Origin: an uncultured Amylibacter sp. | GTDB taxonomy: Bacteria > Pseudomonadota > Alphaproteobacteria > Rhodobacterales > Rhodobacteraceae | Assembly (NCBI GenBank): GCA_959347425.1 | Contig: OY365741.1 | Coordinates: forward strand, 62,001-126,000 | Direction of reading: 5' to 3' | Length of the DNA stretch: 64,000 bases | Part shown: piece after piece, positions 36,923-47,492 of the stretch | How positions within the stretch are numbered: the stretch's first letter is position 1 | How the letters are laid out: each line of letters begins with the position of its first letter | Position numbers and translations under genes: made by a program | Notes under the pieces: generated by a model | What the model saw: only the letters and a program-made list of their open reading frames with translations | What the model was told of the DNA's origin: nothing | Database searches by the model: none

Positions 36923-38869
36923 ATGTCCTTCCCCCATAATTTCATTGACGACTTAAAATCCCGCGTCCTGCTATCGCAGCTCGTTGGGACTCGCGTTTCA
37001 TGGGACATGAAGAAAACAAACACAGGCAAGGGCGATTACTGGGCGCCCTGCCCTTTTCACCAAGAAAAAACCGCCAGCTTCCACGTGGATGACCAAAAGG
37101 GGTACTACTACTGCTTTGGGTGCCACGCGAAAGGCAACCACTTTAGCTTTATGCAGGAAATCGACAATATAAACTTCATGCAATCGGTGGAAAAACTAGC
37201 AGGTATAGCGGGTGTACCCATGCCCGCAAACACCCCCGAAGCCAAAGAAAAATACGACCGCGCCCAAACCCTGCTGGATATTATGGAGCAAGCCGTTAAC
37301 TTCTTTAAACTGCAATTGAAAACCAACGCGGGGGCGGGGGCGCGCACATATATTGAACAACGCGGACTGACGGAAGACACTATCACCGCTTTTGACATAG
37401 GATTTGCCCCGACGGGCAAGGCGTTATTCCAACACCTACGCGATAAAAACCATTCCCACACGGATATAATAGCCTGCGGCCTCGCCATTCAACCAGACGA
37501 CCAGCCAAACGATGCGAACGCTGGCTTTGATAGGTTTCGCAACCGCATTATGTTCCCGATTCGCAACAGCGCGGGGCGGTGTATAGCCTTTGGCGGGCGG
37601 GCTATGGATGAAAACGCCCCTGCTAAATACCTCAATTCCCCAGAAACCGACCTGTTTGATAAAGGGCGAACCCTGTATAACTTCGCCCCTGCCCGAACCG
37701 CCGCGGGTAAGGCGGGGCGGTTGATAGTGACCGAGGGTTATATGGACGTGCTGGCGCTATCCCAACACGGATTTACCGATGCTTTGGCACCGCTCGGCAC
37801 GGCAATATCGCCCTATCAATTGGGTCTTATGTGGCAAATCCAACCAGAGCCGATTATCGCGTTGGATGGTGATACGGCGGGGCTTCGCGCGGCGCATAGG
37901 GTGATTGATATTGCCCTGCCTATACTGAAAGCCGGGCAGAGCCTGCGGTTTGCTCTGCTACCCGAAGGGCTAGATCCCGATGATGTGCTGAAAACCGGCG
38001 GGGCGGCGGCGATGAATAGGATATTGCAGAATGCTACGCCTTTGGTGGATTTCCTGTGGAATCGCGAAATTGGGGGGAAAACCTTTGATACCCCTGAAAA
38101 ACGAGCGGTTTTGGATGGACGGATAAATATGCTGATTGGGCAAATTAACGATTCGTCCCTGCAATTCCACTATAAAACCATGCTGAACCAACGTAAATCG
38201 GAACTTTTCTTCACCTCGCGTGAAAAAAAATGGGGTGGGAAAAAAACGGCGGGGAAAGCGACTATGGCGGCGAAAAACTCCCCCTTGGCAACGGCGGGGA
38301 AAGACGCTGTTATCCATAATAATATATCCATTATCCTTTGCGCCGCCCTGTTAAATCCGCACGCGGCGGCGGCGGTGGAGGCGACTTTGGAACTCGTCCA
38401 AATCCCCGCCAAATTCACCAATCTGGAAAAAATCCACGCTGCCCTATTGCGAAATCTGCACGACTGCCTATCTGTAAATAATCCGTCTGAAGCCTTGCTT
38501 ACCGCCATTAAAACCCAAACGGGAGAGGACCCGATGCAAACGCTTTTGCAACCCAAACCCCTGCGTATTAACCCCGATTTGCGCCCCGATGCCGACCCGC
38601 AAAAGCTGGAACGGTTGCTGGGCGATACTTTAAACCGTCATTTGGCGGAAATTGGCTTGCATCAGGAAATCGCCGATAGTATTGAATTGGGCGAAGACGC
38701 AAGGGACGAAAACACCACTTGGCGTTTGCAGGAAGCCATTAAAAACAAAGAAAAAACCGCGCAAATCCCCAATGATTTTTCCGCCCAAATCAGCGAAGCA
38801 GAAGAAGAAGCATCAAATTATCTAGATAATATTCAAAAGAAACAGATTTGGGTCAAGAAAAAGCGGTAA
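36923..38869 (+). CDS. dnaG: DNA primase
   Basis: A 648-residue primase that makes RNA primers at the replication fork. The N-terminal CHC2 zinc finger is CPFHQEKTASFHV with CFGCHAKG (about 34-75). The catalytic TOPRIM core includes RFRNRIMFPIRN, AFGGRAMDE, LIVTEGYMDVLALSQHGF and ALDGDTAGLRAAHR with the metal-binding acidic residues. The C-terminal third is less conserved and would contact DnaB. Length is normal. It heads a dnaG-rpoD-tdk cluster; rpsU, which precedes dnaG in enterobacteria, is absent. The upstream 235 bases hold heptamer tracts and no gene. Confidence 0.95.
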   Translation: MSFPHNFIDDLKSRVLLSQLVGTRVSWDMKKTNTGKGDYWAPCPFHQEKTASFHVDDQKGYYYCFGCHAKGNHFSFMQEIDNINFMQSVEKLAGIAGVPMPANTPEAKEKYDRAQTLLDIMEQAVNFFKLQLKTNAGAGARTYIEQRGLTEDTITAFDIGFAPTGKALFQHLRDKNHSHTDIIACGLAIQPDDQPNDANAGFDRFRNRIMFPIRNSAGRCIAFGGRAMDENAPAKYLNSPETDLFDKGRTLYNFAPARTAAGKAGRLIVTEGYMDVLALSQHGFTDALAPLGTAISPYQLGLMWQIQPEPIIALDGDTAGLRAAHRVIDIALPILKAGQSLRFALLPEGLDPDDVLKTGGAAAMNRILQNATPLVDFLWNREIGGKTFDTPEKRAVLDGRINMLIGQINDSSLQFHYKTMLNQRKSELFFTSREKKWGGKKTAGKATMAAKNSPLATAGKDAVIHNNISIILCAALLNPHAAAAVEATLELVQIPAKFTNLEKIHAALLRNLHDCLSVNNPSEALLTAIKTQTGEDPMQTLLQPKPLRINPDLRPDADPQKLERLLGDTLNRHLAEIGLHQEIADSIELGEDARDENTTWRLQEAIKNKEKTAQIPNDFSAQISEAEEEASNYLDNIQKKQIWVKKKR

Positions 38870-38946
38870 AATAACATTGCGATTCAAACCGATATGTGGC
38901 ATGACGCGCCAAGACAATCCCAGCGAAGACAAATTTAAGGCATACC

Positions 38947-40863
38947 ATGACCGATAAAAAAATAAACGACCCCACCAAAACTGATACAAAGCAGGGGATG
39001 GGCGATGCCGAACAGGCTGCCGTCAAGGAAATGATTGCCAACGCGCGCGAACGTGGGTTTATCACTTATGATGAGCTGAATACAACCTTGCCCCCCGATA
39101 TGGTCTCGTCCGAACAGATAGAGGATGTGATGTCCATGCTATCAGAGATGGGCATATCGGTGATAGAGGCAGAGGAAGCCGAAGAAACCAGCCTTGAACC
39201 CGCCGATAAGGGCAAAAAAGACCTGTCCATCGGCAAAACGGGCAAAACCACACTGGACCGCACCGATGACCCTATGCGTATTTATCTGCGTGAAATGGGC
39301 GCGGTGGAATTGATTTCGCGCGAAGGCGAAACCTCCATTGCCAAACGGATAGAGGCTGGGCGAAAGACTATGATAGAGGGGCTTTGCAAGTCCCCCCTGA
39401 CCTTCCAAGCTATCACAATTTGGCGCAACGAATTATTGGAAGAACAAATCCAACTGCGCGATGTGATTGATTTGGACGCAACCCTTAGCGAAAGCGCGGA
39501 AAAGGACGCGAAGGCAGAGCTAACCGTTAAAATCAAAAAGCCCACGAAAAAGGTGGATGCTTTTGATATGGACGAGGATTCGGAGCCCGCGAATATGTCC
39601 ATCACCGCTATGGAATCGGCTTTGATGCCGCCCACGCTGGCGACTTTGACGAAAATCGCGAAGAGCTATAAAAAGCTGTCTGCTATGCAGGCCGACCGTA
39701 TGGCCGCCTCCATTAACAAAGATGAATCGTTTTCCAAAAAGGCGGAAAAGGAATACCAAAAGCTCCACGCGGGGCTGGTGGAAATGGTGAATTCGTTGCA
39801 TTTGCATAATAATCGGGTGGAGGGTTTGATAGACCAGCTTTACGGTATCAACCAGCGTATTACGAAAATCGATTCGGCTTTTGTCAGTATGGCGGACAGA
39901 TGCCGTATCAACCGACAGGATTTTATCAAAACCTATCGCGGGGCGGAATTAGACCCTAAATGGATGAAAACCGTGAAGAAGAAAACGGGTCGCGGGTGGA
40001 ATACTTTTGCCGAAAAGCATACCGATGCTATTGCCGATTTGCGCAAGGAAATCTCGACCATAGGGCAGTATGTCGGCATGGATATCACCGAATATCGCCA
40101 GATTGTTAATCAGGTGCAAAAGGGCGAAAAGGAATCCAATATAGCGAAGCAAGAGATGATAGAGGCCAACCTGCGCCTCGTCATTTCCATTGCGAAAAAA
40201 TATAATAACCGCGGGTTGCAGTTCTTGGATTTGATACAAGAGGGTAATATCGGGCTGATGCGGGCGGTGGATAAATTTGAATACCGCAGGGGCTATAAAT
40301 TTTCCACCTACGCAACATGGTGGGTGCGTCAATCGATAACCCGCAGCATTGCCGACCAAGCGCGCACTATTCGCATCCCCGTGCATATGATTGAAACGAT
40401 TAATAAACTCACGCGGACAAGCCGCCAGATTTTGCACGAAATCGGGCGCGAGCCTTCGCCACAGGAATTGGCGGATAAGCTGCAAATGACCGTGGATAAG
40501 GTGCGCAAAGTGATGAAAATCGCCAAAGAACCGGTATCGCTGGAAACCCCCGTGGGGGATGAAAACGATTCGCAACTGGGTGATTTTTTGGAGGATAAGA
40601 ATACTATTTTGCCTCTGGACACGGCTATTCAGGCTAATTTGAAGGAAACGACAACGCGGGTGTTGGCCAGTTTGACCCCCCGTGAAGAACGGGTTTTGCG
40701 GATGCGGTTTGGCGTGGGGATGAGTACCGACCACACTTTGGAGGAAGTTGGTTCTCAGTTCAATGTGACGCGCGAGCGGATTCGCCAGATAGAGGCAAAG
40801 GCGTTGCGCAAGTTAAAACATCCGTCAAGGTCGCGCAAAATTCGCGGGTTTTTGGATCAATAA
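38947..40863 (+). CDS. rpoD: Primary sigma factor RpoD (sigma-70)
   Basis: A 638-residue housekeeping sigma factor. It has region 1.1 (about 20-90), the 1.2 element [22 protein letters not shown], a large non-conserved acidic insert, region 2 ([59 protein letters not shown]), region 3 ([13 protein letters not shown]) and the region 4 helix-turn-helix ([20 protein letters not shown]). It lies 77 bases after dnaG. The many TTGACA promoters in this window fit its expected consensus. Confidence 0.96.
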   Translation: MTDKKINDPTKTDTKQGMGDAEQAAVKEMIANARERGFITYDELNTTLPPDMVSSEQIEDVMSMLSEMGISVIEAEEAEETSLEPADKGKKDLSIGKTGKTTLDRTDDPMRIYLREMGAVELISREGETSIAKRIEAGRKTMIEGLCKSPLTFQAITIWRNELLEEQIQLRDVIDLDATLSESAEKDAKAELTVKIKKPTKKVDAFDMDEDSEPANMSITAMESALMPPTLATLTKIAKSYKKLSAMQADRMAASINKDESFSKKAEKEYQKLHAGLVEMVNSLHLHNNRVEGLIDQLYGINQRITKIDSAFVSMADRCRINRQDFIKTYRGAELDPKWMKTVKKKTGRGWNTFAEKHTDAIADLRKEISTIGQYVGMDITEYRQIVNQVQKGEKESNIAKQEMIEANLRLVISIAKKYNNRGLQFLDLIQEGNIGLMRAVDKFEYRRGYKFSTYATWWVRQSITRSIADQARTIRIPVHMIETINKLTRTSRQILHEIGREPSPQELADKLQMTVDKVRKVMKIAKEPVSLETPVGDENDSQLGDFLEDKNTILPLDTAIQANLKETTTRVLASLTPREERVLRMRFGVGMSTDHTLEEVGSQFNVTRERIRQIEAKALRKLKHPSRSRKIRGFLDQ

Positions 40864-40883
40864 ACGCGTGGGTGCTTGGGTAA

Positions 40884-41474
40884 ATGGCAAAGCTCTATTT
40901 TCACTATTCAACGATGAACGCGGGGAAATCCACCCTGTTATTGCAGGCGGCGCATAATTATGAAGAACGTGGGATGCAGTGTTATTTGCTGACCACAGGA
41001 CATAAGGGGGATTCGGGCGGTATAACCACCGAAATCACCAGCAGAATAGGCATTGGCAAGCCCGCAGACACCTACCTACCCGATACCGATTTGTTTGATT
41101 TAATCGCGAAAAAACGCGATACTGCGGAAATCGCTTGCGTGCTGATTGATGAGGCACAATTCCTTACCCCCGATCAAGTTTGGCAACTGGCGCGAGTCGT
41201 GGATGACCAGAATTGCCCCGTCATGTGCTATGGTTTGCGCGTGGATTTTCTGGGCGAAGCATTTGCTGGTTCGGCGGCATTGCTGGCCTTGGCAGATGAA
41301 ATGCGCGAGGTACGGACGATTTGCTGGTGCGGGAAAAAAGCGACTATGGTCGTGCGCAAGGACGGCGCGGGGCGTGTGGTTAAGGCAGGCGAGCAAATCC
41401 AAATCGGCGGGAATGAGGCGTATGTTTCACTCTGTCGGCGGCATTGGCGGTTAATGATGAATGGTGAATTGTGA
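40884..41474 (+). CDS. tdk: Thymidine kinase
   Basis: A 196-residue type II thymidine kinase that salvages thymidine to dTMP. Walker A-like STMNAGKSTLLLQAAHNYEERG (about 9-30), the Walker B DEAQF in CVLIDEAQFLTP (about 88), the YGLRVDFLGEAFAGS lasso region and the zinc-binding cysteines (TICWCGKKA and SLCRRHW) are all present. It starts 20 bases after rpoD, so it may be translated from the same mRNA. The end WRLMMNGEL is encoded by a GATGAATGGTGAATTG tract, extending the protein by several repeat-derived residues. Confidence 0.95.
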   Translation: MAKLYFHYSTMNAGKSTLLLQAAHNYEERGMQCYLLTTGHKGDSGGITTEITSRIGIGKPADTYLPDTDLFDLIAKKRDTAEIACVLIDEAQFLTPDQVWQLARVVDDQNCPVMCYGLRVDFLGEAFAGSAALLALADEMREVRTICWCGKKATMVVRKDGAGRVVKAGEQIQIGGNEAYVSLCRRHWRLMMNGEL

Positions 41475-41529
41475 ATGGTGAATTATTGGTTATTAGAGAT
41501 TAGGGGTTAGGTATTGGAAGTTAAGAGCA

Positions 41530-41737
41530 GAGGTTTTTTGTTGGACATTTCTTCGAAATGTCGCCCACCCGCCCACCCTAGCCTGTCTTTGTATCTAGGC
41601 AAAGCCTAAACAAATTTAGAATAAACTTATCGTCTTGTAACCAAAGGCTTTTGTGGATGGGCTTTTTCATGATTTTATTTTGGTCGGGCAGGTTCAACTG
41701 CCCTTATGCAAAAGCTCTATATCCACAAAAGCCCCCG
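41530..41737 (-). repeat. Dispersed hairpin element type I, inverted copy
   Basis: Runs from AGAGGTTTTTTG through CATTTC-TTC-GAAATG, GCCCACCCGCCCACCC and TCTAGGCAAAGCCTAAACAAA to paired arms GGCTTTTGTGGATGGGC and GCTCTATATCCACAAAAGCC. The arm change TGTGTAT to TGTGGAT is matched on the other arm, which keeps pairing. Heptamer tracts flank it; nothing else is seen in this 394-base gap except the nrdR promoter. Confidence 0.8.
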
Positions 41738-41774
41738 CTAATCGTTAATCATTAATCGTTAATCGTTAATAACA

Positions 41775-41803
41775 TTGACAATCGCGGATTAATGATTCAT
41801 AAT
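41775..41803 (+). promoter_or_regulatory. Promoter of nrdR-ribD
   Basis: TTGACA (41775-41780), a 17-base spacer and CATAAT (41798-41803, five of six matches). The predicted leader is a run of CAATTCA/CCATTCA heptamers followed by AAAAAAGAG before the nrdR ATG. Confidence 0.6.
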
Positions 41804-41868
41804 TCACAATTCACCACTCACAATTCACCATTCACAATTCACAACCCACATTTAAAAAAGAGCCCCCC

Positions 41869-42372
41869 ATGCGTTGCCCCTTTTGCACAGACAAAGAAAC
41901 CCAAGTCAAAGACTCCCGCCCTGCGGAAGACCACGTCTCTATCCGCCGCCGCCGTTATTGCCCTGCCTGTGGCGGTCGTTTCACTACCTATGAACGAGTG
42001 CAACTCCGCGACCTTGTCGTCATTAAAAAGAACGGCAGACGAGAGGATTTTGACCGCGATAAACTGGAACGTTCCGTGCGCGTGTGCATGCGCAAACGCC
42101 CGATAGAGCCAGACCGCGTTGATCAAATGATCAGCGGCATCGTGCGCCGTTTGGAAAGCCTTGGCGATTCGGACGTGGAATCCGACACTATCGGGGAAAT
42201 AGTCATGGACGCGCTGGCGCGGATTGACACGGTCGCCTATGTCCGCTTTGCTTCCGTGTATAAAAATTTCCAAAAGGCCAATGATTTTGAGGATTTTGTC
42301 CATGAATTGCGCCCAAACAAAGACGGTGATAAAGATGGTGATAAAGATGGTGATAAAGATGGTGATAAATAG
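41869..42372 (+). CDS. nrdR: Transcriptional repressor NrdR with a DGDK-repeat tail
   Basis: A 167-residue repressor of ribonucleotide reductase genes. The N-terminal zinc ribbon (CPFC at residue 3, [14 protein letters not shown] at about 34) and the ATP-cone domain ([20 protein letters not shown]) are typical. The normal protein ends soon after FEDFVHEL; here it gains a tail of four DGDK units encoded by a 12-base tandem repeat (42322-42369). It senses dATP/ATP to control deoxyribonucleotide synthesis. The stop is 12 bases before the ribD GTG, a gene order common in Alphaproteobacteria. Its own target boxes were not found here. Confidence 0.94.
   Translation: MRCPFCTDKETQVKDSRPAEDHVSIRRRRYCPACGGRFTTYERVQLRDLVVIKKNGRREDFDRDKLERSVRVCMRKRPIEPDRVDQMISGIVRRLESLGDSDVESDTIGEIVMDALARIDTVAYVRFASVYKNFQKANDFEDFVHELRPNKDGDKDGDKDGDKDGDK
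42322..42369 (+). repeat. Four tandem 12-bp units at the end of nrdR
   Basis: GACGGTGATAAA once and GATGGTGATAAA three times, in frame, encoding DGDK repeated four times. Copy number could change without frameshift. Confidence 0.95.
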
Positions 42373-42384
42373 GGGCGCGGGCTG

Positions 42385-43503
42385 GTGGATAGTGCGATAA
42401 CCCCCAATATAACCGACACCCACTGGATGACCCTTGCCCTTCGGCTGGCGGAACGCGCCCTTGGCACGGTCGCCCCGAACCCTGCCGTTGGCTGTATTAT
42501 CGTTAAAAACAACCGTATAATCGGGCGGGGTTATACTCAAAACGGCGGTCGCCCCCACGCCGAGTCCGTCGCCTTGCAACAGGCGGGGGCGGAGGCGAAA
42601 GGCGCGACAGCCTATGTATCGTTAGAGCCTTGCGCCCATCACGGGCAAACCCCGCCCTGTGCTGCCGCGTTGGTCTCGGCGGGGCTCCAACGGGTTGTTA
42701 CCGCCTGTGAAGACCCCGATAGTCGGGTTGCGGGGCGCGGGCATGCGATGATAAAAGACGCGGGAGTTGCCTTGAGCGTGGGGGTAATGGAACGCGAAGC
42801 ACGGGCTTTGAACGCCGGGTTTTTTCTTTGTGTTGAGCGGTCGCGCCCGCTGATTACTTTGAAATTGGCAACCAGCTTTGACGGGCGGATTGCAACTGGA
42901 ACGGGTGAGAGCAGATGGATAACCAGCCCCCCTGCCCGTGCTGCCGTGCAGAGCCTACGCAGTACCCATGACGCGATTATGATAGGCAGTGGCACGGCGA
43001 TAAAAGACGACCCAGACCTGCGGGCTCGGTTGGGCGGTGTCCCGCAATCGCGGGTGCGGATGGTGCTGGATTCGCGCCTAAAGGTCGGGGTGGGCTCGCG
43101 TTTAATGGGTTCGGCAGATGACGCACCCGTTTGGCTGTATCATGCGAATGAATGCGATATTAGTAAGGCTATGAACGATAGCCAAGCCCGTTTGATTGGC
43201 GTGGATATGGATGAGAATGGGCTGTCCCTGCCCGATATTTTGGCGGACGCGGCGGGGCAAGGCATCACCCGTATTTTGTGCGAAGGTGGCGGGCAACTGG
43301 CAGCCTCTTTATTACGGCAAAACCTTGTGGATAGCCTGATTACCTTTCACGCGGGGCTGGCTATCGGTGCGGAGGGTATCCCCGCTTTGGCGGGTTTGGG
43401 GCTGGCTTCTTTGGACGATGCGCCGAGGTTTGCTCTGGAGTTCGTTCAACCTATTGGTGCAGATATTATGACACGTTGGAGAATGGTGAATGATGAATGG
43501 TGA
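42385..43503 (+). CDS. ribD: Bifunctional riboflavin deaminase-reductase
   Basis: A 372-residue enzyme for steps two and three of riboflavin synthesis. The N-terminal deaminase has the zinc site HAESVAL (about 52) and the PCAHHGQTPPCAAAL segment (about 79), as in the cytidine-deaminase fold. The C-terminal reductase begins near TLKLATSFDGRIATGTGESRW (about 151) and has GSGTAIKDDPDL and RILCEGGGQLAASLL. Translation starts at GTG. It follows nrdR closely. The C-terminal MVNDEW and the stop are encoded by a GAATGGTGAATGATGAATGG tract. Confidence 0.93.
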   Translation: MDSAITPNITDTHWMTLALRLAERALGTVAPNPAVGCIIVKNNRIIGRGYTQNGGRPHAESVALQQAGAEAKGATAYVSLEPCAHHGQTPPCAAALVSAGLQRVVTACEDPDSRVAGRGHAMIKDAGVALSVGVMEREARALNAGFFLCVERSRPLITLKLATSFDGRIATGTGESRWITSPPARAAVQSLRSTHDAIMIGSGTAIKDDPDLRARLGGVPQSRVRMVLDSRLKVGVGSRLMGSADDAPVWLYHANECDISKAMNDSQARLIGVDMDENGLSLPDILADAAGQGITRILCEGGGQLAASLLRQNLVDSLITFHAGLAIGAEGIPALAGLGLASLDDAPRFALEFVQPIGADIMTRWRMVNDEW

Positions 43504-43643
43504 ATTGGATTTGTGGCGAGCTTCTTTCCTAAAATAACTAACACCTAGTTATTAAATAACCAAAATAACTCACCATAGTTATTTTAGATAATGGATAATT
43601 AAAATAACCAATAATTCACAATTCACAACTCATAATTCACAAT

Positions 43644-44837
43644 TCACAAGATAATCATATCATCGCGATGCACCAAAACATTACGCCGATTATACCCCAG
43701 CAAATCCTTTATTTTATGGGTTTGATGCCCCGCGATAACCTGCACTTCCGCCGAATCATAACAGACCAAACCCTTTGCCAGAGCCCGCCCCGTTTCATCC
43801 AAAATCGCCACAACATCACCGCGAGAAAACGACCCTTCCACACGAACAACCCCCGCAGGTAACAGCGATTTCCCCTGCCCAATAGCCCGCCGCGCCCCGT
43901 CATCTATCACAATTTCACCGCAAGTTTTCATCCCCGCAATCCAGTTTTTCCGCGCCTGTTGCGGGTTATCCGCCGCGCAAAATAACGTGTGTCGCGCCCC
44001 GTTTTGCAACGCCTGAACAGGGCGCAATCCGTCGCCCTTCATAATCACCATATCACAGCCCGCCGCCATAGCCGTCTTGGCCGCTATAATCTTCGTTCGC
44101 ATGCCCCCCTTCGCGGATAGGTTGTGCGAATCGGTCGCCATTGACTCCATTTCCTTGGTGATAACACCGACCCGTGCGATATGTTCGGCGGAATTATCGG
44201 CGCGGGGATTGGCGGTATAAAACCCATCCACATCGGACAGCAAAACCAGCAAATCCGCACTGATCATAGCCGCCACTTGCGCCGCCAAACGGTCGTTATC
44301 GCCATAGCGGATTTCATCCGTGGCAACCGTGTCATTTTCATTGACAATCGGCACGACTCCGTAACCCAAAAGGCGCAACATAGTCGCCCGTGAATTCAAA
44401 TATCGCCGCCGCGTTATACCGTCTTCCAGCGTCAATAAAACCTGTGCGGTTTTTAGGTTAAGCGGTTGCAGGGCTTGCTCATACGCTTGGGCAAGGCGGA
44501 TTTGTCCGACCGCGGCGCAGGCTTGGGATTCGTCCAGAGATAGGGGTTTTTCGGTTGTTGCTTTATCGGGTAAATCCAAAACTGCCCGCCCCAAAGCGAT
44601 AGAGCCAGAGGACACGACGACCACGTCTTTGCCTTGGGATTTTAGGGCGGATATATCCTGTGCCAAAGCCTCTAACCAGCGCAACCGCAGGGGCGACTCC
44701 CCCTGCTCGTTATTTTGGCTATCAACCAGCAGAGCAGAGCCTATTTTCAAAACAACCCGCTTGGCGTTTTTCAGGGTGTCGCCCAAAGCATCCCCCGACA
44801 CATCGGTTTTATCGTTTTTCCCGTTTAAGGTGTCCAT
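43644..44837 (-). CDS. proB: Glutamate 5-kinase
   Basis: A 397-residue enzyme that phosphorylates glutamate, the first step of proline synthesis. The amino-acid kinase domain shows [12 protein letters not shown] (about 28), [33 protein letters not shown] and [15 protein letters not shown]. The C-terminal ~75 residues are a PUA domain ([24 protein letters not shown]). Its start overlaps the end of obg by 13 bases, so translation is probably coupled. The next proline gene, proA, is not in the window. The TGA stop lies in a GAATTGT tract. Confidence 0.94.
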   Translation of the reverse strand: MDTLNGKNDKTDVSGDALGDTLKNAKRVVLKIGSALLVDSQNNEQGESPLRLRWLEALAQDISALKSQGKDVVVVSSGSIALGRAVLDLPDKATTEKPLSLDESQACAAVGQIRLAQAYEQALQPLNLKTAQVLLTLEDGITRRRYLNSRATMLRLLGYGVVPIVNENDTVATDEIRYGDNDRLAAQVAAMISADLLVLLSDVDGFYTANPRADNSAEHIARVGVITKEMESMATDSHNLSAKGGMRTKIIAAKTAMAAGCDMVIMKGDGLRPVQALQNGARHTLFCAADNPQQARKNWIAGMKTCGEIVIDDGARRAIGQGKSLLPAGVVRVEGSFSRGDVVAILDETGRALAKGLVCYDSAEVQVIAGHQTHKIKDLLGYNRRNVLVHRDDMIIL

Positions 44838-45895
44838 GGCGGTGCCTCCTGCATTCCAGTTTCACCCCCTGTTTTATCGGTATTCACGCGGTCATGCAAG
44901 CCAACCCGCGCGGCCTTCACCAAAGGCATAAGATGACGCAATAAATCCGTCACCCCCTGCCCTGACACCGCCGAAATGGGGAAAACTGTAACCCCCAATT
45001 CGCGTTCCAGAACCCCGCGTTGCTTTGCCGCCGCTTTATCCGTCAGTGCGTCAATTTTATTCAAAACAACGACCGAGCCGCGACTCGCCAAATCGCCACC
45101 ATAACATTCTAATTCGTGCCTTAAAGTTTTGTAATCCGCAACAATATCATCGCCCGTAGCATCGATAATATGCAACAATTGCGAGCATCGCTCGACATGC
45201 CCCAGAAACCGAGCGCCGAGTCCCACGCCCCTATGCGCGCCCTCAATCAGCCCCGGAATATCGGCAATCACGCATTCCTGCCCATCCACGCCCAGCACGC
45301 CCAGATTGGGATGCAGAGTGGTAAAAGGATAGTCCGCTATCTTTGGTTTTGCCCGTGTTGTTGCCGCCAGAAACGTGGATTTACCAGCGTTCGGCAGCCC
45401 GACAAGCCCGATATCGGCAATCAGTTTCAAGCGCAGCCAAATGGTGCGTTCCAACGCGGGTTGCCCGCCATTAGCACGGCGGGGCGCTTGGTTCGTGGCG
45501 GTTTTGAAATGCAGGTTGCCAAAGCCTCCGTTCCCGCCAGCGACCAGCAAAACCTTCTGCCCAGTCGTGTGCAAATCGGTGATGAGGGTTTCTTTGTCCT
45601 CTTCCAATATTTCCGTGCCAACGGGGACGAATAGGATTTTATCCGCGCCATTGCGTCCGTATTTCTGCTGACCCGCGCCAGATTTGCCGTTTTCGGCGAA
45701 GAAATGTTGCTGGAAGCGGAAGTCTATCAGCGTGTTTAGGTTGTCAATCGCGTGGGCATAGACGTTGCCGCCCTTGCCGCCGTTGCCGCCGTCTGGACCG
45801 CCGAATTCTATGTGTGCTTCACGGCGGAAGGAAACGCAGCCGTTGCCTCCTGCCCCTGATTTTAGGTGAACCCGCGCTATGTCTAAGAATTTCAT
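44825..45895 (-). CDS. obgE: Obg/CgtA ribosome-associated GTPase
   Basis: A 356-residue GTPase involved in 50S ribosome assembly and stress control. The glycine-rich Obg fold ([19 protein letters not shown], about 31-49) precedes the G domain: G1 [17 protein letters not shown] (about 167), G2 [12 protein letters not shown]3 [17 protein letters not shown]4 VVLNKIDAL and G5 ISAVSGQG. The usual order rplU-rpmA-obg-proB is kept, but a 500-base repeat block separates rpmA from obg. Confidence 0.95.
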   Translation of the reverse strand: MKFLDIARVHLKSGAGGNGCVSFRREAHIEFGGPDGGNGGKGGNVYAHAIDNLNTLIDFRFQQHFFAENGKSGAGQQKYGRNGADKILFVPVGTEILEEDKETLITDLHTTGQKVLLVAGGNGGFGNLHFKTATNQAPRRANGGQPALERTIWLRLKLIADIGLVGLPNAGKSTFLAATTRAKPKIADYPFTTLHPNLGVLGVDGQECVIADIPGLIEGAHRGVGLGARFLGHVERCSQLLHIIDATGDDIVADYKTLRHELECYGGDLASRGSVVVLNKIDALTDKAAAKQRGVLERELGVTVFPISAVSGQGVTDLLRHLMPLVKAARVGLHDRVNTDKTGGETGMQEAPPWTP

Positions 45896-45964
45896 GAGTG
45901 TGGTGTGGCGGGTTTTCGGGGGATTGTCAATAGTGGTTAGTGGTTAGTGATTAGTGGTTAGTGG

Positions 45965-46345
45965 CTTTAGCCCTTCGGGTCTTCGTAATCGCGACATAGG
46001 GCAGTTGAACCTGCCCGTAAAATAAAACAATGAATGCCGACCAGCGTGGTCTTTTGTGCGTAGCCCTCACGGTGTGAGGGCATGCCAAAAGCCCTTTGGC
46101 TACAAGATGATAGGGATTGTCATAAATTTACTATCTGGAATAACAAGACGATAAATTGGATTATTTGCAAAGAATACTTGGGAATTGGTGATGGGTTTGC
46201 TCTAAATTTATTTAGGCTGTGCCTAGATGCTTGGATAGGCTTTAGCCAAAAATCACCCGTCCAGCTCTCCGCAGGAGGGGTGGGCGGGTGGGAAGCCCGA
46301 AGATCGGGGGCTTGCCCCCAAGTGAGGGCGCAACAAAAAACCTCC
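45965..46345 (-). repeat. Composite of type III and type I elements between rpmA and obg
   Basis: It opens with CCCTTCGGGTCTTCG and continues with GCAGTTGAACCTGCCC, then the perfect hairpin CCCTCAC-GGT-GTGAGGG (46064-46080), the ATAACAAGACG and AAGAATACTTGGGAA boxes, TTTATTTAGGCTGTGCCTAG and the GGGTGGGCGGGTGGG block, ending AAAAAACCTC. A GATTAGT tract is on the obg side and a GTTAATC tract on the rpmA side. No gene seen in this 510-base gap. Confidence 0.8.
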
Positions 46346-46405
46346 GCTCTTAACTTCTAATAACCAACTCCTAATCTCTAATAGCCAATCATTCACCGTT
46401 AATCG

Positions 46406-46666
46406 TTAATCGTTAACCTGCGAGACAGAGATAAAACTGCGTCCCTTAATCCCTTTGCGAAAGGTGACAGACCCCTCTACCAGTGCAAAAATCGTGTGGT
46501 CTTTGCCCTGCCCTACGCCTTTGCCAGGCCACCATTTGTTGCCCCGTTGCCGAGCGATTATATTGCCCGGTATCACGGCTTCGCCACCATATTTCTTTAT
46601 GCCGAGCCGCCGACCCGCCGAATCACGACCATTACGCGATGAACCGCCTGCTTTTTTATGTGCCAT
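46406..46666 (-). CDS. rpmA: 50S ribosomal protein L27
   Basis: An 86-residue ribosomal protein near the peptidyl-transferase centre. It starts [20 protein letters not shown], the standard L27 N-terminus, followed by [20 protein letters not shown] and the Gly-rich [15 protein letters not shown]. The C-terminal SQVND and the stop are encoded by GTTAACGATTAA, the edge of a GATTAAC tract. It lies 12 bases after rplU. Confidence 0.97.
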   Translation of the reverse strand: MAHKKAGGSSRNGRDSAGRRLGIKKYGGEAVIPGNIIARQRGNKWWPGKGVGQGKDHTIFALVEGSVTFRKGIKGRSFISVSQVND

Positions 46667-46678
46667 TTTTAAACTCCT

Positions 46679-47245
46679 TTATGTTTTGTCAGCGGATTTA
46701 GCCGCTGGTTTTTTAGCTGGTGCTTTTTTCACCGCTGGTTTTTTCGCGGCTGGTTTTTTCACCGCTTCTTTTTTCACCACTGGTTTATCTGCTGGTTTAT
46801 CAGCTTTTTTCACGGCTGGTTTCACCGCCTCTTTTTTCACTGCGGGCTTCTTCGCCGCCTTTTTAACAGGCGCGACAACCACTTCAAACCCAGCCCCGTT
46901 AACCGCAGCCATAACGCCGCTTTTATCCGCGCCAGTTGCCAGAATATCCTTCACCCGCAAAACCGTTATTTGCTGGCGATGCCCCTTAGTACGCTGGCTA
47001 GAATGCTTGCGCCTCCGCTTGACATAGTGGATGACTTTGGGGGCTTTAGCCTGTTCCAAAATCTCTGCCTGCACACCCGCGTTTGCAACCATAGGCGCAC
47101 CGACAACAGGCGTTTTCCCACCCAGCAACAAAACCTCATTAAACTGCACGATATCACCAGCCACGCCGACGATTTTCTCTATCCGCAGAACATCCTTTTG
47201 GGCAACTTTATACTGCTTACCCCCAGTTTTTATTACCGCAAACAT
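46679..47245 (-). CDS. rplU: 50S ribosomal protein L21 with a long Lys/Ala/Pro-rich tail
   Basis: The first about 100 residues are ordinary L21 (MFAVIKTGGKQYKVAQKDVL to QITVLRVKDI). The remaining about 85 residues form a low-complexity basic extension built from PAVKK, KPAAKK and ADKP units, ending AKSADKT. I chose the ATG ending at 47245 because AAAGGAAAA lies before it and it matches the canonical start; the open frame continues upstream without support. Such tails occur on some alphaproteobacterial L21 proteins and may bind rRNA; that role is inferred. First gene of rplU-rpmA. Confidence 0.93.
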   Translation of the reverse strand: MFAVIKTGGKQYKVAQKDVLRIEKIVGVAGDIVQFNEVLLLGGKTPVVGAPMVANAGVQAEILEQAKAPKVIHYVKRRRKHSSQRTKGHRQQITVLRVKDILATGADKSGVMAAVNGAGFEVVVAPVKKAAKKPAVKKEAVKPAVKKADKPADKPVVKKEAVKKPAAKKPAVKKAPAKKPAAKSADKT

Positions 47246-47492
47246 TGCGTTTTCCTTTTTCTTTCGCGTCCTGTGGTCTTTGGCAAGCGATGTTGCCAAA
47301 CGTTTTATTTACCTCGAACTGCGCGGCCGTTAGACCTATGTTTATTAACAAGTCGCCCATATAGCCTATTATTTCACGGATTAAAAGGGGGTTTTTAAAG
47401 AAAAACCGCATGGATAGTGGGTTTTTGCGGGATTTTGCGGTTTTCCACGGATTTCTCTTGCGTTTTGCGGGGAATTTGGGCAGAATCGCACG

